64,000 nucleotides of DNA from Lagopus muta (lineage: Eukaryota; Chordata; Aves; Galliformes; Phasianidae), in the NCBI RefSeq assembly GCF_023343835.1, contig NC_064434.1, positions 18,891,505-18,955,504 on the forward strand. The letters are read 5' to 3'. This document shows positions 48,301-61,113 of this stretch, in pieces. The notes beneath the pieces are model-generated. The model saw only the letters and a list, made by a program, of their open reading frames with translations. It was not told where the DNA came from and made no database searches. A program made the translations under genes and the position numbers. Within the stretch, counting starts at the first letter, position 1. Each line of letters begins with the position of its first letter.

Positions 48301-51030
48301 AAAATACAAATAATGACAACGCACATTAATGCTCCCCCCCCCAAAAAAAGACTATTATGCACTACTTCAGAAAGTTTTCCTTTAAAACAACATTTTCTTG
48401 TCTTTATTGTTTTCTCACAATCTGCAAGTGTTATTTTTCTTCTATTGCCAGGAAAAGAAGAGCTGTGCCGAATTCATATTTGGCACCTGCAGTGAAGTAG
48501 AAGCTCAGGAGAGGTTTGTCACAGGCCATGAGCCTTTGTGGAGCACAGGAACGGGAACCAGAGTGATCCCATCCTGGTAACCCTGTAACTCCGTGTCCAC
48601 ACTGAACATTGCTGCTGTGCTGGAACAGAATGAGGGCTGCTACAGTAAGAGCAGGTTTGTGGGTTTTAAGTGCTTCAAAAAAAAAAAAAAACTCTAAACA
48701 AGGCCAGCACAAGATTAACAAATAAAGAACACTGTGCTAACAGGAAGTTTACACACGTAGAACTTCTTTCTATTTCTCACATTGTTTCTTTGGCTGAATA
48801 AGTTCTTCCTGTAGATTTTTTAAAAATATGTACATTAACATTTCATAAGAACTGAGCACTGAAATTTTTCCTTTGCTTCATTTGTGTTTAATCATGCTCA
48901 GGTAACACATTAGGAAAGACTAAGCAGAGGTGTGTGTGAAACTAAGTAACCCTAGTAAAAAAGCACAGCTACAGTGGAGAAAGAATACAAATGCCATCTG
49001 AGGCAAGAGGGAGGAAAGAAGCACTGAGCCTGCAGTGCTGTATAAATAAGCTTCTGTAAATGTTGGGCTCATCTACGTACAGTAGGAGTTTGTATCTCTT
49101 TATTTGCAGTAAATAGCACAAGAAGGATTTCAGCTTGGTTTGAATGGCTTAGCTTACTCCATTCATTTGTCATCTCATGTTTGAAAATCTGTGATCCAGA
49201 TCCTCTATGAGAATGTATTAGCTATAGGATCTGGTCCCACCTACCCTATACATCAGTGCAGGTAGACGCAACTCACGCTGTATAGTTCTTACAGTGCTGG
49301 GCTAAAGCACTGTGGGTTGAATTTTGTACTCTTGTTTGTTCCTTGCCTTCGTCACTGAGAAAGAACAGATCACAATTGAAATTAATGGAGTGAAACTGCA
49401 CAACTCATGACAGTAATTTTAATGGATTGAAACTAATAAGTTCATTTAAATTAATTTCCTTATGGCCAGGTTTACTGGGACCAGATATCTGCTGACGTAC
49501 CTGCAGTACTTCATAATTGAAAATAAAATGCACCTTTCTCTTTCTAAGGCTTTGCAAGCGCCCTTAAGTAAAATTGTGTGTAAAGATGTTCTATTAAGAA
49601 TAAAAATAAATCAAAAGGCGAGTTTCAGAAGCTTACATTCAGATCAAAGCTACAATGCTTCTCTTTGTCATTTATCACATCTGTCACATCTTATGGCTAA
49701 CCGGTAAGCATAGCACTGAAGTATTTTTACAAATTAATAAAACACCTGTCACACAGGAGAACACTACATTGGATAAAAGCTAGGAATTGTAGGACACGTG
49801 TATGTACAGTCTGCAGCTAAATGATCAAACCCCAGAAATGTCAGCTTTGTTTCAAGCAATGATGTATGTATGCAGAAAGGATAAACTCAAGCTTTTTGAC
49901 AAAGCTTCTAAGATGCACTGCTTCCGCATGAATAAATAAAGGTAAGTCAAGTGCTTATTTAGAAGCTATCGAGGTGATATCCTGGAAAAAAATATTTAAA
50001 TGAAAGAGAAATATGCAAATTTTTTGAGTCTAATCCAACTCTTTTCATTGACTGATATAATCTTTGCCATTCCTGCATGGATGGATCTAGATCATTGCAA
50101 ATTATCTTTCTTTTTCACTAATGAATGTACTCTGAGAGCATGTAAGATTTAATTAGTAAATAAACCTTCATCCGATTACATGTACTCCAACTCAAAGGGA
50201 AATTGCTATATTAAAACACTTTCTTTTTCTTAGAACTGCTTATGTTTTAGTGATACAATAAAGAGGAGTTACAAAACATGCTTTCTAAGTACTTTTGTTT
50301 CTTTTGGGAATACTGTTATACAGGAAGATAAGGAAAATAGCCCCTCATGAACCTAAATTAGAGGATGAGTCTCTTTTCTGACTCAGCTCTTTGAGAGAGA
50401 TAGTTTGGAAACAGCCTTCAAACTATGCAAAGTTTATGACCACAGTAACTGATACTCCACGATCAAAAGGCTACAGAAATATTTGTCAAGTTTTTAAAAT
50501 AAGTTAATTCATTTTTAATTATTATAATAAAGTGCACTGAGAAATTGGTTATTGTATACTGAGTTACAAATTGCTCTTGGCAGGCTGTCCACAATGCAGG
50601 GTACCAAATGGTGGGCAGTCAGGGAAACATTTTACCTTTTACTGAATTGACAAAACAATATGAGGAGCAGCAGAAGAAAGCAAAGTGGTGATAAAGGTGA
50701 TGTAAGGACTTCTATAGAATGTAATAGGATATAGAAGAACAGGGAATTCTTATTAAAAATGCACCATCCAGACTCTTTGCCTTATGTTTGTTTGCTCACA
50801 TGCAGTTTCATAAATTCCATTTTTTAATGTCCTTTGGGTAATTACTTATTTATCTCATACAAATCATCTAAGTAAACACAGGTTTAATATAACTAGTTAC
50901 TGAAGTTTATATATCTCTTGGGCTTTTAGTGTTGTCTGATTACATTAAGGAGAAGAAAAACATACAAAAAAATCCTAGTTTTCTCAAGTTGTTGCTAACT
51001 TCTATAACTAGTTGGTATTATACATACCAA
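45306..51030. other. Long AT-rich intergenic stretch
   Basis: About 5.7 kb with no recognisable gene or element. Short tracts include an A run at 48670-48683 and a C/A tract near 48334-48349. None of the small open frames shows a recognisable domain or splice arrangement. Confidence 0.5.
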
Positions 51031-52430
51031 CCGGGGACCCGGGGAACTACAGGCCGGTAAGTCTCACCTCCGTGCCTGGGAAGATCATGGAACAGATCCT
51101 CCTGGACAACATGCTCGGTCACATAAAGAATGAGCATGTGATCCGAGACAGCCAGCACGGCTTCACCAAAGGAAGGTCATGCCTAACTAATCTTGTGGCC
51201 TTCTATGATGGAGTGACGGCATTGGTGGACGAAGGGAAGGCGACCGATGTCATTTACCTGGACCTGAGCAAGGCCTTTGACATGGTCCCCCACCACATCC
51301 TCATCTCCAAATTGGAGGGAAGTGGATTTGATGGGTGGATGACCCGATGGATAAGCAATTGGTTGAAAGGCCACAGACAGAGGGTGGTGGTCAATGGCTC
51401 TATGTCCAGGTGGAGGCCGGTAACAAGTGGTGTCCCCCAAGGGTCTGTCTTGGGACCGGTGCTCTTTAACATCTTTATTAATGACATCGACGAAGGAATT
51501 GAGTGCACCCTCAGCAAGTTTGCTGACGACACCAAGCTGAGTGGTGCGGTTGATACGGTGGAAGGAAGGGATGCCATTCAGAGGGACCTCGACAGGCTGG
51601 AGGGCTGGGCTCGGGTGAACCTGATGAGGTTCAACACGGCAAAGTGCAAGGTTTTGCATTTGGGCCGGAAGAACCCCAGGCACCTGTACAGGCTGGGAGG
51701 AGCGGTCCTTGAGAGCAGCTCGGCAGAGAAGGACCTGGGGGTCCTGATGGACGAGAGACTGAATATGAGCCAGCAGTGTGCTCTGGCAGCTCGAAAGGCA
51801 AATGGGATCCTGGGCTCCATCAGGAGAGGGGTGGCCAGCAGGGACAGGGAGGTGATTGTCCCTCTCTACACGGCTCTTGTGAGGCCCCATCTGGAGTACT
51901 GTGTCCAGGTGTGGAGCCCTCAGTACAAGAAAGACATTGAGATTTTGGAAAGGGTCCAGAGGAGGGCGACTAAGATGGTCAGGGGGCTGGAGCACCTCCC
52001 CTATGAGGACAGGCTGAGGGAGTTGGGCTTGTTCAGCCTGGAGAAGAGAAGGCTGCGGGGTGACCTCATTGCAGCCTATCAATACCTGAAGGGAACCTAC
52101 ACCCAGGAGGGGAGTAAACTCTTCAAAAGGGCTGACAACAGCAGGACTAGGGGAAATGGTTTTAAGTTGAAGGAGGGAAGATTTAGGTTGGATGTTAGGG
52201 GGAAGTTCTTTACAAGGAGAGTGGTTAGGCCCTGGAACGGGCTGCCCAGGGAGGTTGTGGATGCCCCGTCCTTGGACGTGTTCAAGGCCAGGTTGGACGG
52301 GGTCCTGGGCAACCTGATCTGAATGTGTATGTTTGGTGGCCCTGCTAGGCAGGGGGGTTGGAACTACATGATCCTCGGGGTCCCTTCCAACCCGGGTGAT
52401 TCTGTGATCTGTGTGATTCTGTGTGATATT
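51030..52430 (+). mobile_element. CR1 LINE, young, 5'-truncated with open reverse-transcriptase frame
   Basis: The best preserved transposon in the window. Homology starts in the block encoding [20 protein letters not shown] and continues without a stop to TGA at 52320-52322. The CR1 3' UTR follows (gggttggaactacatgatcc, gtcccttccaacccgggtga), and the terminal attctgtg-type repeat ends near 52430. It is 5'-truncated, so ORF1, the endonuclease and the N-terminal part of the reverse transcriptase are missing. Its G+C content is clearly higher than the flanks and it keeps many CpGs, which points to a recent insertion. Confidence 0.95.
51033..52322 (+). pseudogene. CR1 ORF2 reverse transcriptase, N-terminally truncated
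   Basis: Open frame of about 430 codons, in frame with upstream sequence from 51012 but with no proper start. In the intact element this protein copies CR1 RNA into DNA at the target site. Catalytic-core motifs are present: block A LDLSKAFD at 51258-51281 with both acidic positions, block [13 protein letters not shown] near 51433-51470, and block C FADD at 51519-51530, which holds the paired catalytic aspartates. The C-terminal region ([20 protein letters not shown] and [11 protein letters not shown]) is complete. The endonuclease and the first part of the polymerase are absent, so the product cannot mobilise the element. Absence of stops over 1.3 kb probably reflects youth, not selection. 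Confidence 0.85.
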
Positions 52431-55240
52431 TAATTACACTTTGATCTTGTCTACATTTAACTATGGTTGAGCAGTATTACTAGATGTGTGCTTTCATTAC
52501 ATTAAAATCAGAGAAAACGTAGATGCACAGTGCATGTATTGAGCTCATTCTGTAGAGACTGGCATAAGAACATCTGTGATGCTGTAAAGGATAAATAAGT
52601 CTGGGTTTTTATAGTAACTCAGCTTTGAATGTTTATCCTGTATACACAATTGAACTGAATTCCCTCTCTTGACCAGAACATCACAAATTATAGCTGAGGT
52701 TATTCTCTGAGGTTGTGCGTATCACAGTGGTGTCTCTATCACTGTGCATATAGAATAAACAGGCTGTCAGAAACATGAATCATGAGAAACACATCCATCA
52801 TCCTCAGTCAAAATCTACCAAAGCCTGCAGCCTTAGTACAATAATGTACCTGATCTGATTTCTTACTCTTTTTTCTCCCTGCTGCAAACAGATGAAAAGA
52901 AGCAATTATTAATTTACCATGAAGTAATTTGCATATTTTACACTTAAACCTTGTCTGATCCTAGCCTTTCTGTCAGTATTTTTTCGATCTTATTTCTCCA
53001 ATTTTCTCTTCACCTTGGTGCAGTTTTAAATTTTTTTTTTTTATTATTTATTTTTACCTCTGGTAAATTGTTATTATGAACATCTCAGTCTTTTATCTGT
53101 GTCCCTAACAGAAGATTATAGTGCTTGCACCATTCTTGAAAATGATCTGAAATTAAAAAGACATGTTAACCCCGTATAATATATATAAATAATGCTCTCT
53201 GTATTTGAACGAGAACAATGTCATTTTCTTGATGAAGTGAGTACTTAGAAGACTACATTAACAATTTCATAACATTATCATATTAGTGATATGGAAATAA
53301 TAATAACATACTATGGAAGCCTTTATTCACTTCTGGATAACATAATATGGAAGCCTTTATATCACTTATGGACACTACCATATGAAAAATAGCATCATAA
53401 TCATTAATGTATAATTATTCACATTTCTGTTGAACTTTGATTTCCAGTATAATGATCAGTAGTACTCCTGTAGTGAAGAAAGGAAAAGTTTTCTGCCCAA
53501 CTTGATGGAAGAGAAACATAAGAACAAAGTATTCTTACTCCCTTTCGTTTTTGAAGGAAGAGTATTATCATAACTTTTAGGGACACTGTTTCAGTCTTCC
53601 ACTTTTTCTCATCTGAACATTACAAAGAAAAATATCAAGGAAGAAAACGGCAAAGGAAAAGCTTTTCTTTCCATAAATATATGTAGCAACTTCATATCAA
53701 GATGGAACAAAAATCATTTGTCAAATCCTCTTTCATTAAATTCTCAGCTCAAACCTAGAACTGCTAAAACTTAATCTTTGAATCTGTGTGTGGGTGCATG
53801 AATCAAAGGATCAAGTGCTAATAAATCAAGTGTTCTTTCCACTCAGTTTGGAAACTACTATTGCATCTCTTCTTACTTTGTGTGAAGTTCAATATCTCAG
53901 ACTTTCTGAATGCATGCTACAAACACATGACAAAAAAAAAAACATTTCCTTTGAAGGATTAAACACTGCAGTGTAAAACTTGAAACAGTTTTCAACACCA
54001 ATTAGGCCTCTAAAAAATCAGAAAAACATTTGTTTTTAAAGTAAGTTTTACAAAACCACCTGAAAAGTTCATAGTGATATTTATATATGAACTGTCATTA
54101 TGTGGAAGAAAAAATAAATGCATGAGTTAAACATCTAACTGGAGAATAGTTGTATTTTTTGGATACAGTACAAATCTTTTATTTTAACTGGTAATTATTC
54201 CACTGAGAATTTGTTCCAACAAGCAGCCTTGTTTGCATCTTAGCTTCAGGCTGCTAAACACTTATTACCTTTTTGTTTGATTGAATTTTATCTTGTTTAC
54301 TAGGTTAAGCTTTCTAATAAGAATTAGCAGTGAAAGAGAACAAAAGTAAATAAATCATTATGCTCATGAGACTATAAGAGGCAAGCACATTTGTCATTTA
54401 AAGGACACACAGTGCCTCTGTGTACCGCGTGTTCCTCAGACGCTATAGGAAACAGTTGTTGATAAAGTTCACAAACATACAGCCTCCCAGTTTTGTTACC
54501 CAACTTCTAGTTAGGATTTTGAAATTGTAGTGCATAAATTTGCTGTTAATGCTTTTATTAAGGCATGCTTTGACTGTCAGTTAGAATCACCTCAGCTCTT
54601 CATTTCTGCTACATTGTCTGGGGACTCACTCTTCTCCTTATACAGACATTAAGACATACAATTCTTATATTTAGCCTCTATTATTGTATGTACCTCTAAT
54701 GTACCTGATGCACCTCTGTGAAATTGAGGTGGTGGAGCTGATGGAAAGAGTCAAATGAATAACCTCATGAAAACAGATTCATAGAAAACAGAAACTGGAA
54801 ATGTCCTTGAGAAACCATTTATTCCACATTTCTGCTGTCAAACAGCATTATCTAGACTATTTCCATTTGTGCACCTCCCAGAAAATTTCCGTGGAGGTCT
54901 GTCTCCCTGTATAGCAAATATGGTCTCACTTTTCTTAGTTTCTGTTTTATAGAGACTCCATAAACACTTCGCAACCCCAGAGAACCTCAATCACATGTCA
55001 CAAACCTATGACAATAATCCATTCCTGACAGATGTATGCTAAGCTGAAAAAGCAATTTCGATTTCTCTGTAATGGCACAGCACTATAAGCCACCAGCATT
55101 TCAGAGAAAAGGCCTTGAAAAGCAAGGAAGCATTTAGCTTCCAGGTCTACTAAATCCACAACCTCCCAACATAGACATTGAGGAGTGATACATTGTTCTG
55201 TTGGCTATCAGATACGAACGCACACAGCAGCAGAAATATG
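52431..55240. other. AT-rich intergenic DNA
   Basis: No gene recognised. A 34-bp tandem duplication lies at about 53305-53372. T and A runs occur near 53031-53042 and 53932-53942. The segment around 54780-54900 has faint resemblance to an old CR1 tail but is too weak to call. Confidence 0.5.
53305..53372. repeat. Imperfect 34-bp tandem duplication
   Basis: Two consecutive copies of about 34 bp share tatggaagcctttat followed by tcactt and tgga, at 53312 and 53346. They differ at a few positions. Probably a replication-slippage duplication. Confidence 0.7.
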
Positions 55241-55709
55241 TAGGTCACTCTGAAAGTAATGCCTCTTACTTATTTTTTGTGGAACAAAAACAAAGAATTA
55301 TCACTATTTGATGGAGCAAATTCTCATCTGCAAGACATTTTTCAGCATAGTCACCATAACAAGCTATGCATTTTCACCAGTGATGAACAAGAACCTGCAT
55401 ACCATGCTTATAAAAATCTGCACCAGTAGAGGTGACCCACTGCCTCACTGTGCTCACATTCACTGTTTGATCTCCAACAACATTCAGCAAGCATCGATGA
55501 ATGTCAACGGATGCCTTTTTTTCAGCATGGAGGAATCCAATGCCACACCTTTCCTTCATATGCACTTCTATGTCAGATGCCATTTTGTCAGACTGCCACT
55601 CTGCTGCCATCTGTTGCATGGTGATAAAGTGTGATGGAATACTGGAGGGAACATTCAATCTCTATCATCATCTGCCTCTGGCATCATGGGCCAACATCAT
55701 AAAATAGAT
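55241..55709 (-). mobile_element. Mariner DNA transposon, internally deleted (Galluhop-like)
   Basis: The left end carries TA followed by the terminal sequence ggtcactctgaaagtaatgc, which is the outer end of the mariner family I know from chicken. The minus strand encodes mariner transposase pieces. First comes the N-terminal helix-turn-helix region, with IEV, GFLHAEKKASVDIH and DQTVNVSTVRQWV. The frame then jumps directly to the C-terminal tail (MQVLVHHW, TGA at 55374-55376, then KCIACYGDYAEK). The catalytic DDD domain between them is missing. The right end stops at cataaaatag, just before the expected second terminal repeat, where a CR1 begins. It cannot be autonomous; such deleted copies are moved only by transposase from elsewhere. 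Confidence 0.85.
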
Positions 55710-56378
55710 GTATCACAGAATCTCAGAATGGCTTACCTTGGAAGAGACCTTACAGAATGCCCAGTTTGAAGCCCCATAACATGAGCAGAATTGTCACCTA
55801 CTAGATTAGGCTGCCCAGGTCCCTATCTGACGTGGGCTTGAGTACCTTCAGTGATGGAACATCCACAAGTTCCAGTGCCTCACCACTCTCTGAGTGATGA
55901 TGAAATTATTTCCTCCTAATATCTAACCTAAATCTCCTCTCTTTAAAATCATTCTCCCTCATGCTATTGCTGTCTATCCATGTACAAACTTGGTCTCCCT
56001 TCTTTTTATACGCTCCCTTTAAGTACTAAAGGGCCACAATCAGGTCTCCCTTGAGGCTTCTCTTCAAGCTAAGCAAGCCCAGTTCCTTCAGCCTGTCTTC
56101 ATAGGAGAGGTGCTTCAGTCCTCTGATCATCTTTGTGGCCCTCCTTCAACAGCTCCAAATCCTTCTCATGCTGGGGGGCCAGTGGAACTCCAGATGGGGC
56201 ATATGAGGGCAGAGCAGAGGAAGACAAACACCTCCCTCAATCTGCTGGCCACCCCTCCTCTGATGCAGCTGAGGATACTGTTGGCCTTCTGGACTGCAAA
56301 TGCACATTGCTGGCTGGTGTCAAGATTTTCATCCACCAGAACCCCCAAGTCCTTCCCTGCTTGGCTGCTCTAGCGGTG
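55710..56378 (-). mobile_element. CR1 LINE 3' part, antisense, abutting the mariner
   Basis: Left end: tatcacagaatctcagaatg, ccttggaagagaccttacag. It continues through aggtctcccttgaggcttct, gatcatctttgtggccctcc and caacagctccaaatccttct. It ends near acccccaagtccttccctgc in the antisense of the KDLGVLMDE-encoding block. Short minus-strand pieces encode GVLVDENLDTSQQCA. The copy is 5'-truncated with stops. Confidence 0.9.
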
Positions 56379-58136
56379 TATTTCTGTTTATACTTTGAAA
56401 TAAGTAGAAACAAAAATAAACTCACTTTATTTTCAGAATGGCAAAAAGTTTACAGATATCACCTGAAATGAATAATTAGTTTTCAGACTGTTTAATATTC
56501 GTCATTTTAAAATATGAGTACATACATTTCATGATTAAAATTCACACTGGTAATGGTTCCAGAATTTTATAAGTTACTTTTAAAATACAGTGAAATGTGT
56601 TTGAGATCAGTAGTGTCACTTCACGGTTACTGGAAATAATATTTGACCTCAATATTCTCACCATAGTGGCAATACTGCTGGTCAGACATTAAAACCATGC
56701 TCCCACGATTAACTGGCATTCAGTATGGTATGATTCTGATTATTTGATATGAAAACCTCTTCTTTTTGTTGCTGAAACAGAATAGATGACAATATAGGAT
56801 TTAATGTTGGCTATCAGTAATCACAGTTTTGACTCCATCCAAATTACTGGATAAACACTGTTAGGCTTAGTGAGGGTTTTGGCATCAGCTTTACTATGAG
56901 GGCTGTCATAGGAATTGAGATCATCATTGTCAGCACTTTTTTTTTTTTTAACAGGGATGTTTCAGATATTCCCAGAAAGGGGTACAGCAGAGGATTTATT
57001 AAAATACAGTGGGAGAAAGGTGGAATTCTGAGAGTCTTCTTTGCGGACTCTTTGCTCTTTTAGGTAACTGAGCTACTGAAGCAAACAGTTGCCTTTAGAC
57101 ATTCTTTCCTACCGTAGCAGTGCGTGACCATCCAAGATAGATGATGGGCCTGGAGCAGTAGTAGCACACAAGTCTCTCATTCCTAAAGAAGGATTAAAAT
57201 GATTCATCTTGGTTGCCTAAAAACCAGGGATTTTGTCACACAGAACAGCACACTTAAAACCCAAAGGTTCTGATATTATTTTTCACTGTATGCCAGAGTG
57301 AAAATTAAATTCCTCCAAAGGGAAAAATAAGAGGGAGCTACAGACCCACATGGTAATGCATTCTCCTTTACTTCAAAAATAACTGCCACACTCAGGGGTA
57401 CTGGGTTTTCTCTAGAGAGGTTTTCTTTATCTTCTTCCTTCTCACAAGCTGAATTTGAAAAGTATCCAGGATGAAAGCTTTATTGAAATGGACTTGTACT
57501 TTTAAAGCAGTATGGATTCAAGGAATGATCATTTTCCAATGTGAAAATCACACAATAATTTCCCTAAAGTCTGAACTAGCTGAAATTACTGTCATATAAA
57601 GGGTTGTATATACAGGTTGCTTAGAGGTAGAAGGCTTAAGAAGCTGGGTGTACTCAGTTAGGGAATTTAAAGCCTAAGGAGATTCTTTCCAATATATTGC
57701 ATTTGTAAATAGACTCAGAAACACAAACATTTTTCACAAGTGCTCTTACAGCTATAGTTTCATTGTCTAGTTTTAAGTTTTCATCAGACTGATTGAAACT
57801 GCTTCTCATAAAATTATGCATCCCTTTTAGAAGGTATGCATCTCGTGATTATGAACTCCTGGGAACAAGCTCTGACCATATGTACAGGAAAGACGCAGGC
57901 TCTCCAGGCTGGATGCAGCCCCAGTGGTGATAGCAGATCTGCATGTGATGCTGAGCATATGCCCTCCCTGTAGAAGGGACTGTTATTCCCTCCCTGTCCT
58001 GCTAAAGCCATCACTAAGTTTAAGCCATTGTATTTCCAGAAGGTGGTCCACAGTGCCCCCAGATATTTCTCAACAAGCACAAAAAGTTTTTTGCTGCAGG
58101 AAAAGCAAATATATGTTCAGGCATTCATGAGAACTC
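56379..58136. other. Intergenic DNA, nothing recognised
   Basis: AT-rich sequence with a T run at 56937-56949. No gene or element is recognised. Confidence 0.5.
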
Positions 58137-58137
58137 C

Positions 58138-58755
58138 ATTTCACAGAATCAGAATCACAGAATCACTGAATCGTAGGTGTTGGAAGGGACCTCCAGAGAT
58201 CATCGAGTCCAACCCCCCTGCCAAAGCAGGTTCCCTACAGCAGGTCACACAAGTAGGCGTCCAGGCAGGTCTTGAACATCTCCAGAGAAGGAGACTCCAC
58301 CACCTCCCTGGGCAGCCTGTTCCAGTTCTCCGTCACCTCACCATAAAGAAGCTCTTGCGCACATTTGTGCAGAACTTCCTATGCTGCAGTTTCCAGCCGT
58401 TTCCCCTTGTCCTGTCTCCACACACTGCTGAAAAGAGTCTGGCCTCACCACTCTGCCCCCCAGACCTTAGATATCTGTAGACCTGGATCAGGTCCCCTCT
58501 CAGTCTTCTTTTCTCAAGGCTGAACAGACCCAGTTCACTCAGCCTTTCTTCACAGGGGAGATGCTCCAGGCCCTTCACCATCTTTGTGGCCCTCCACTGG
58601 ACTCTTTCCAAGAGATCCCTGTCTTTTTTGTACTGGGGAGCCCAGAACTGGACGCAGTACTCCAGATGAGGCCTTACCAGGGCACAGTAGAGGGAGAGGA
58701 TCACCTCCCTCGACCTGCTGGCCATGCTCTTTTTAATGCACCCCAGAATGCCATT
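58138..58755 (-). mobile_element. CR1 LINE 3' part, antisense, well preserved
   Basis: Left end: ttcacagaatcagaatcaca, then gttggaagggacctccagag and catcgagtccaaccccc. The minus strand keeps an open CR1 frame of about 130 codons (58333-58725) that encodes [20 protein letters not shown] and the [14 protein letters not shown] and [11 protein letters not shown] blocks. It is 5'-truncated near the IKKSMA-encoding block at about 58750. Its 3' terminus is nearly identical to the short copy at 24.2 kb. Confidence 0.95.
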
Positions 58756-60838
58756 AAAAGCTCATTCCTGAGCTTTTAATTCTACATTTTCAGTGGCAAC
58801 AGATTGCTCAAACCTGATTGTGGCAAAATTCAGTAGTTCTGCTGAATTATTTTTGTAGAAATTGGCCTTATGTCTATCTCCACACCTAGATAAAATGCAT
58901 CGAACTCTGATCCTGAGGACAAGTTGTGTGACTTGCATCCATGCAGTTAAAAGATCTTCTTCCCCATACTTGGGCAGCACTGTGTGTACAGTCCCATGAA
59001 GCAGTCCCAGTCTATTCTTGGGCTAAGCCCATCCACTGTCTGGGGAAAACTATCCCAATTATGAGCCAAATTATATTGAATAGTTCACTAATATGAAATC
59101 TATGTGTGTAGATAACCATAGGACCAGAGAATGAGCTTATGGCCTGTCTCTGTCTAGTTCTCAAGCAGAGGCAAATGCCAGGAACACCCAAATATTGAAA
59201 AATGTTGTATGTGAAATCAAGTCTAAAGGAACTGCTCATATCAGTTTACTTTATATGTCCATGCAGATTTGTTAGTAAGCTCCAGATGCATTCAGCTGAA
59301 GCTAAAAGCTAATTATGTGTGTGTTTATATAAAAGTTATATGTGACATTGAAGAAATTAAATATTCATAATGACAGCATGAACAAATTTCATTTAAGCCT
59401 AAATGAAATCTTTAAAAATAAATGAACTATGTATTCTAAAAGTTAAATACCTGTTTTCTCCAACCATGCTCGATAGCTTAGTTAAACAATTGAGAATGCT
59501 TCATTTTAATTTTGTGCATTGATTTCAGATGGCATTAATAAAATATGTCCTTCAGTTATAAATTATTAATAGAATTTGTAAACACTATAAAGCGTCTGAA
59601 ACCTCACAACCATTTGATGTACCACCACACTGAGAAATCAGCAGTGTTTCCTGAACAGGTTAGCAGGCACTCCTGCTAAAAATCTGCATTTTTAGTTATA
59701 CAACAAATTCTGAATTCTTCCTGAACAACAAATTCTTCCTCTGCTCAGAACCAGCCCAGTCACATATATTTCCTTGACAGATGAAGTTTCTGTGTTTCAG
59801 CTTATTAAATAACGCTTGCAGGAAGGAACACCAACCGAAGACAATAGTTGTGGCTGTTCTTTTATTTCACTTATCCTGCACTACTTTCATTCATAAGCTT
59901 TAAATTGGAATTGCCAATATTGACTTACTGAAGAGCTGGCGGAAATGCTTTATGTTCTATTTATCCTCAAGGGTCTGATTCAATCACAGCCCTGCAAAAT
60001 GTCACTGACCCACTTCATCAATTACTGAGGGCAGGCGTGGGAGCTTTACAGTTCTTATTGTACCAGCCAAAGGTTTCTTTTTTCCCTTTTCTTTTTTTTT
60101 TTAATTAAGTGATAACAAGACTTCCCAACCAAACTGTGCAAGCTTTTTTGCATTGTGACACTTAAAACTCCACTTCAATTGCATTTAACTTCAGCCTTGT
60201 AGATCAATTATATTCTGATAGAGCTGTTAATAGCAAGCCGTTTGCATTGTTAGGAGAGTTTCTGCTACAGTTATAAAATACAGCTAAGAAACTTCAGAAG
60301 AACCATAGAAGTTTTGTTTCAGATGACGTTGCAAGATTTTGTAAGATGAAAGTTACGTAGATATTTTCTAGTCAAATAATCGGGTCAATCAGTCAAATAA
60401 GCCATAGATGCTCCTCAGATATTTTATGGAGTATTTGTATTTCAGAAGTTAATGCTGTTTCACGGAGTTTCATCATATATAATGGAGTAACATTTTATCA
60501 TATACTGATTTTTTGCTTCTTATTTTCAAAATGCATTTAAAATCTGAAGGCAATGGATGTATGTAAAATGCTGATTACACTGAGTGAAAATTGCAAAACT
60601 TGAGATATACTTTAGATAATTAAAAATTTATTGGATCTGCCTGGAGGATATATTTTCTGAGGGAGCTACAGAAAATTAAAAAAAGCAACTTTTTCTAGCT
60701 TAAAAAAAATTATTTGCTCTTGCCAGCCAGAAAATAAGAGATATTTTCTTATATGTATTCTAACACTTTTGGTTCAGAAAGTTTACACATTCAGATGGGA
60801 TTCATTTTCTGTAATTTTTACATCTTATAGTAAGATGT
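58756..60838. other. AT-rich intergenic DNA
   Basis: No gene or element recognised. The part from about 59880 to 60250 is less biased in composition and has several TAAT and octamer-like words, which would fit conserved non-coding DNA, but this cannot be shown from one sequence. Confidence 0.45.
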
Positions 60839-60839
60839 T

Positions 60840-61113
60840 GGCAGTTCATAGGACAAAGGGAAATGGTTTAAAACAAAAAGAGGGGAGATTTAGATTGGGT
60901 ATAAGGGGAAGTTTTTTACAGTAAAGGTGGTGAGGCACTGAACCAGGTTGCCCAGAGGGGTGGTGGATGCCCTGTCCTTGGAGACACCCAAGGCCAGGCT
61001 GTATGGGACTGTGAGCACCTGATCTGGCTGTAGGTGTCCCTGTTCACTGCAGAGAGGTTGGACTGGATGGCCTTTAAAGGTCCCTTTCAACTCAGATGGT
61101 TCTATGATTCTAT
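60840..61113 (+). mobile_element. CR1 LINE 3' end
   Basis: Starts at gcagttcataggacaaaggg (encoding an RTKGNGLKQKEGRFRLG-like block), runs through aggcactgaaccaggttgcc and tgccctgtccttggagacac, and ends in the CR1 3' UTR (ggttggactggatggccttt, ggttctatgattctatg). It is 5'-truncated. Confidence 0.9.

Noticed and set aside
51183-52082. 299-codon minus-strand frame inside the CR1
   Set aside because: It is an antisense shadow of the CR1 reverse-transcriptase frame, which carries the recognisable motifs on the + strand.
54780-54920. Possible very old CR1 tail
   Set aside because: Only a faint likeness to the antisense CR1 3' end; key blocks such as ggttggaagggacc are absent.
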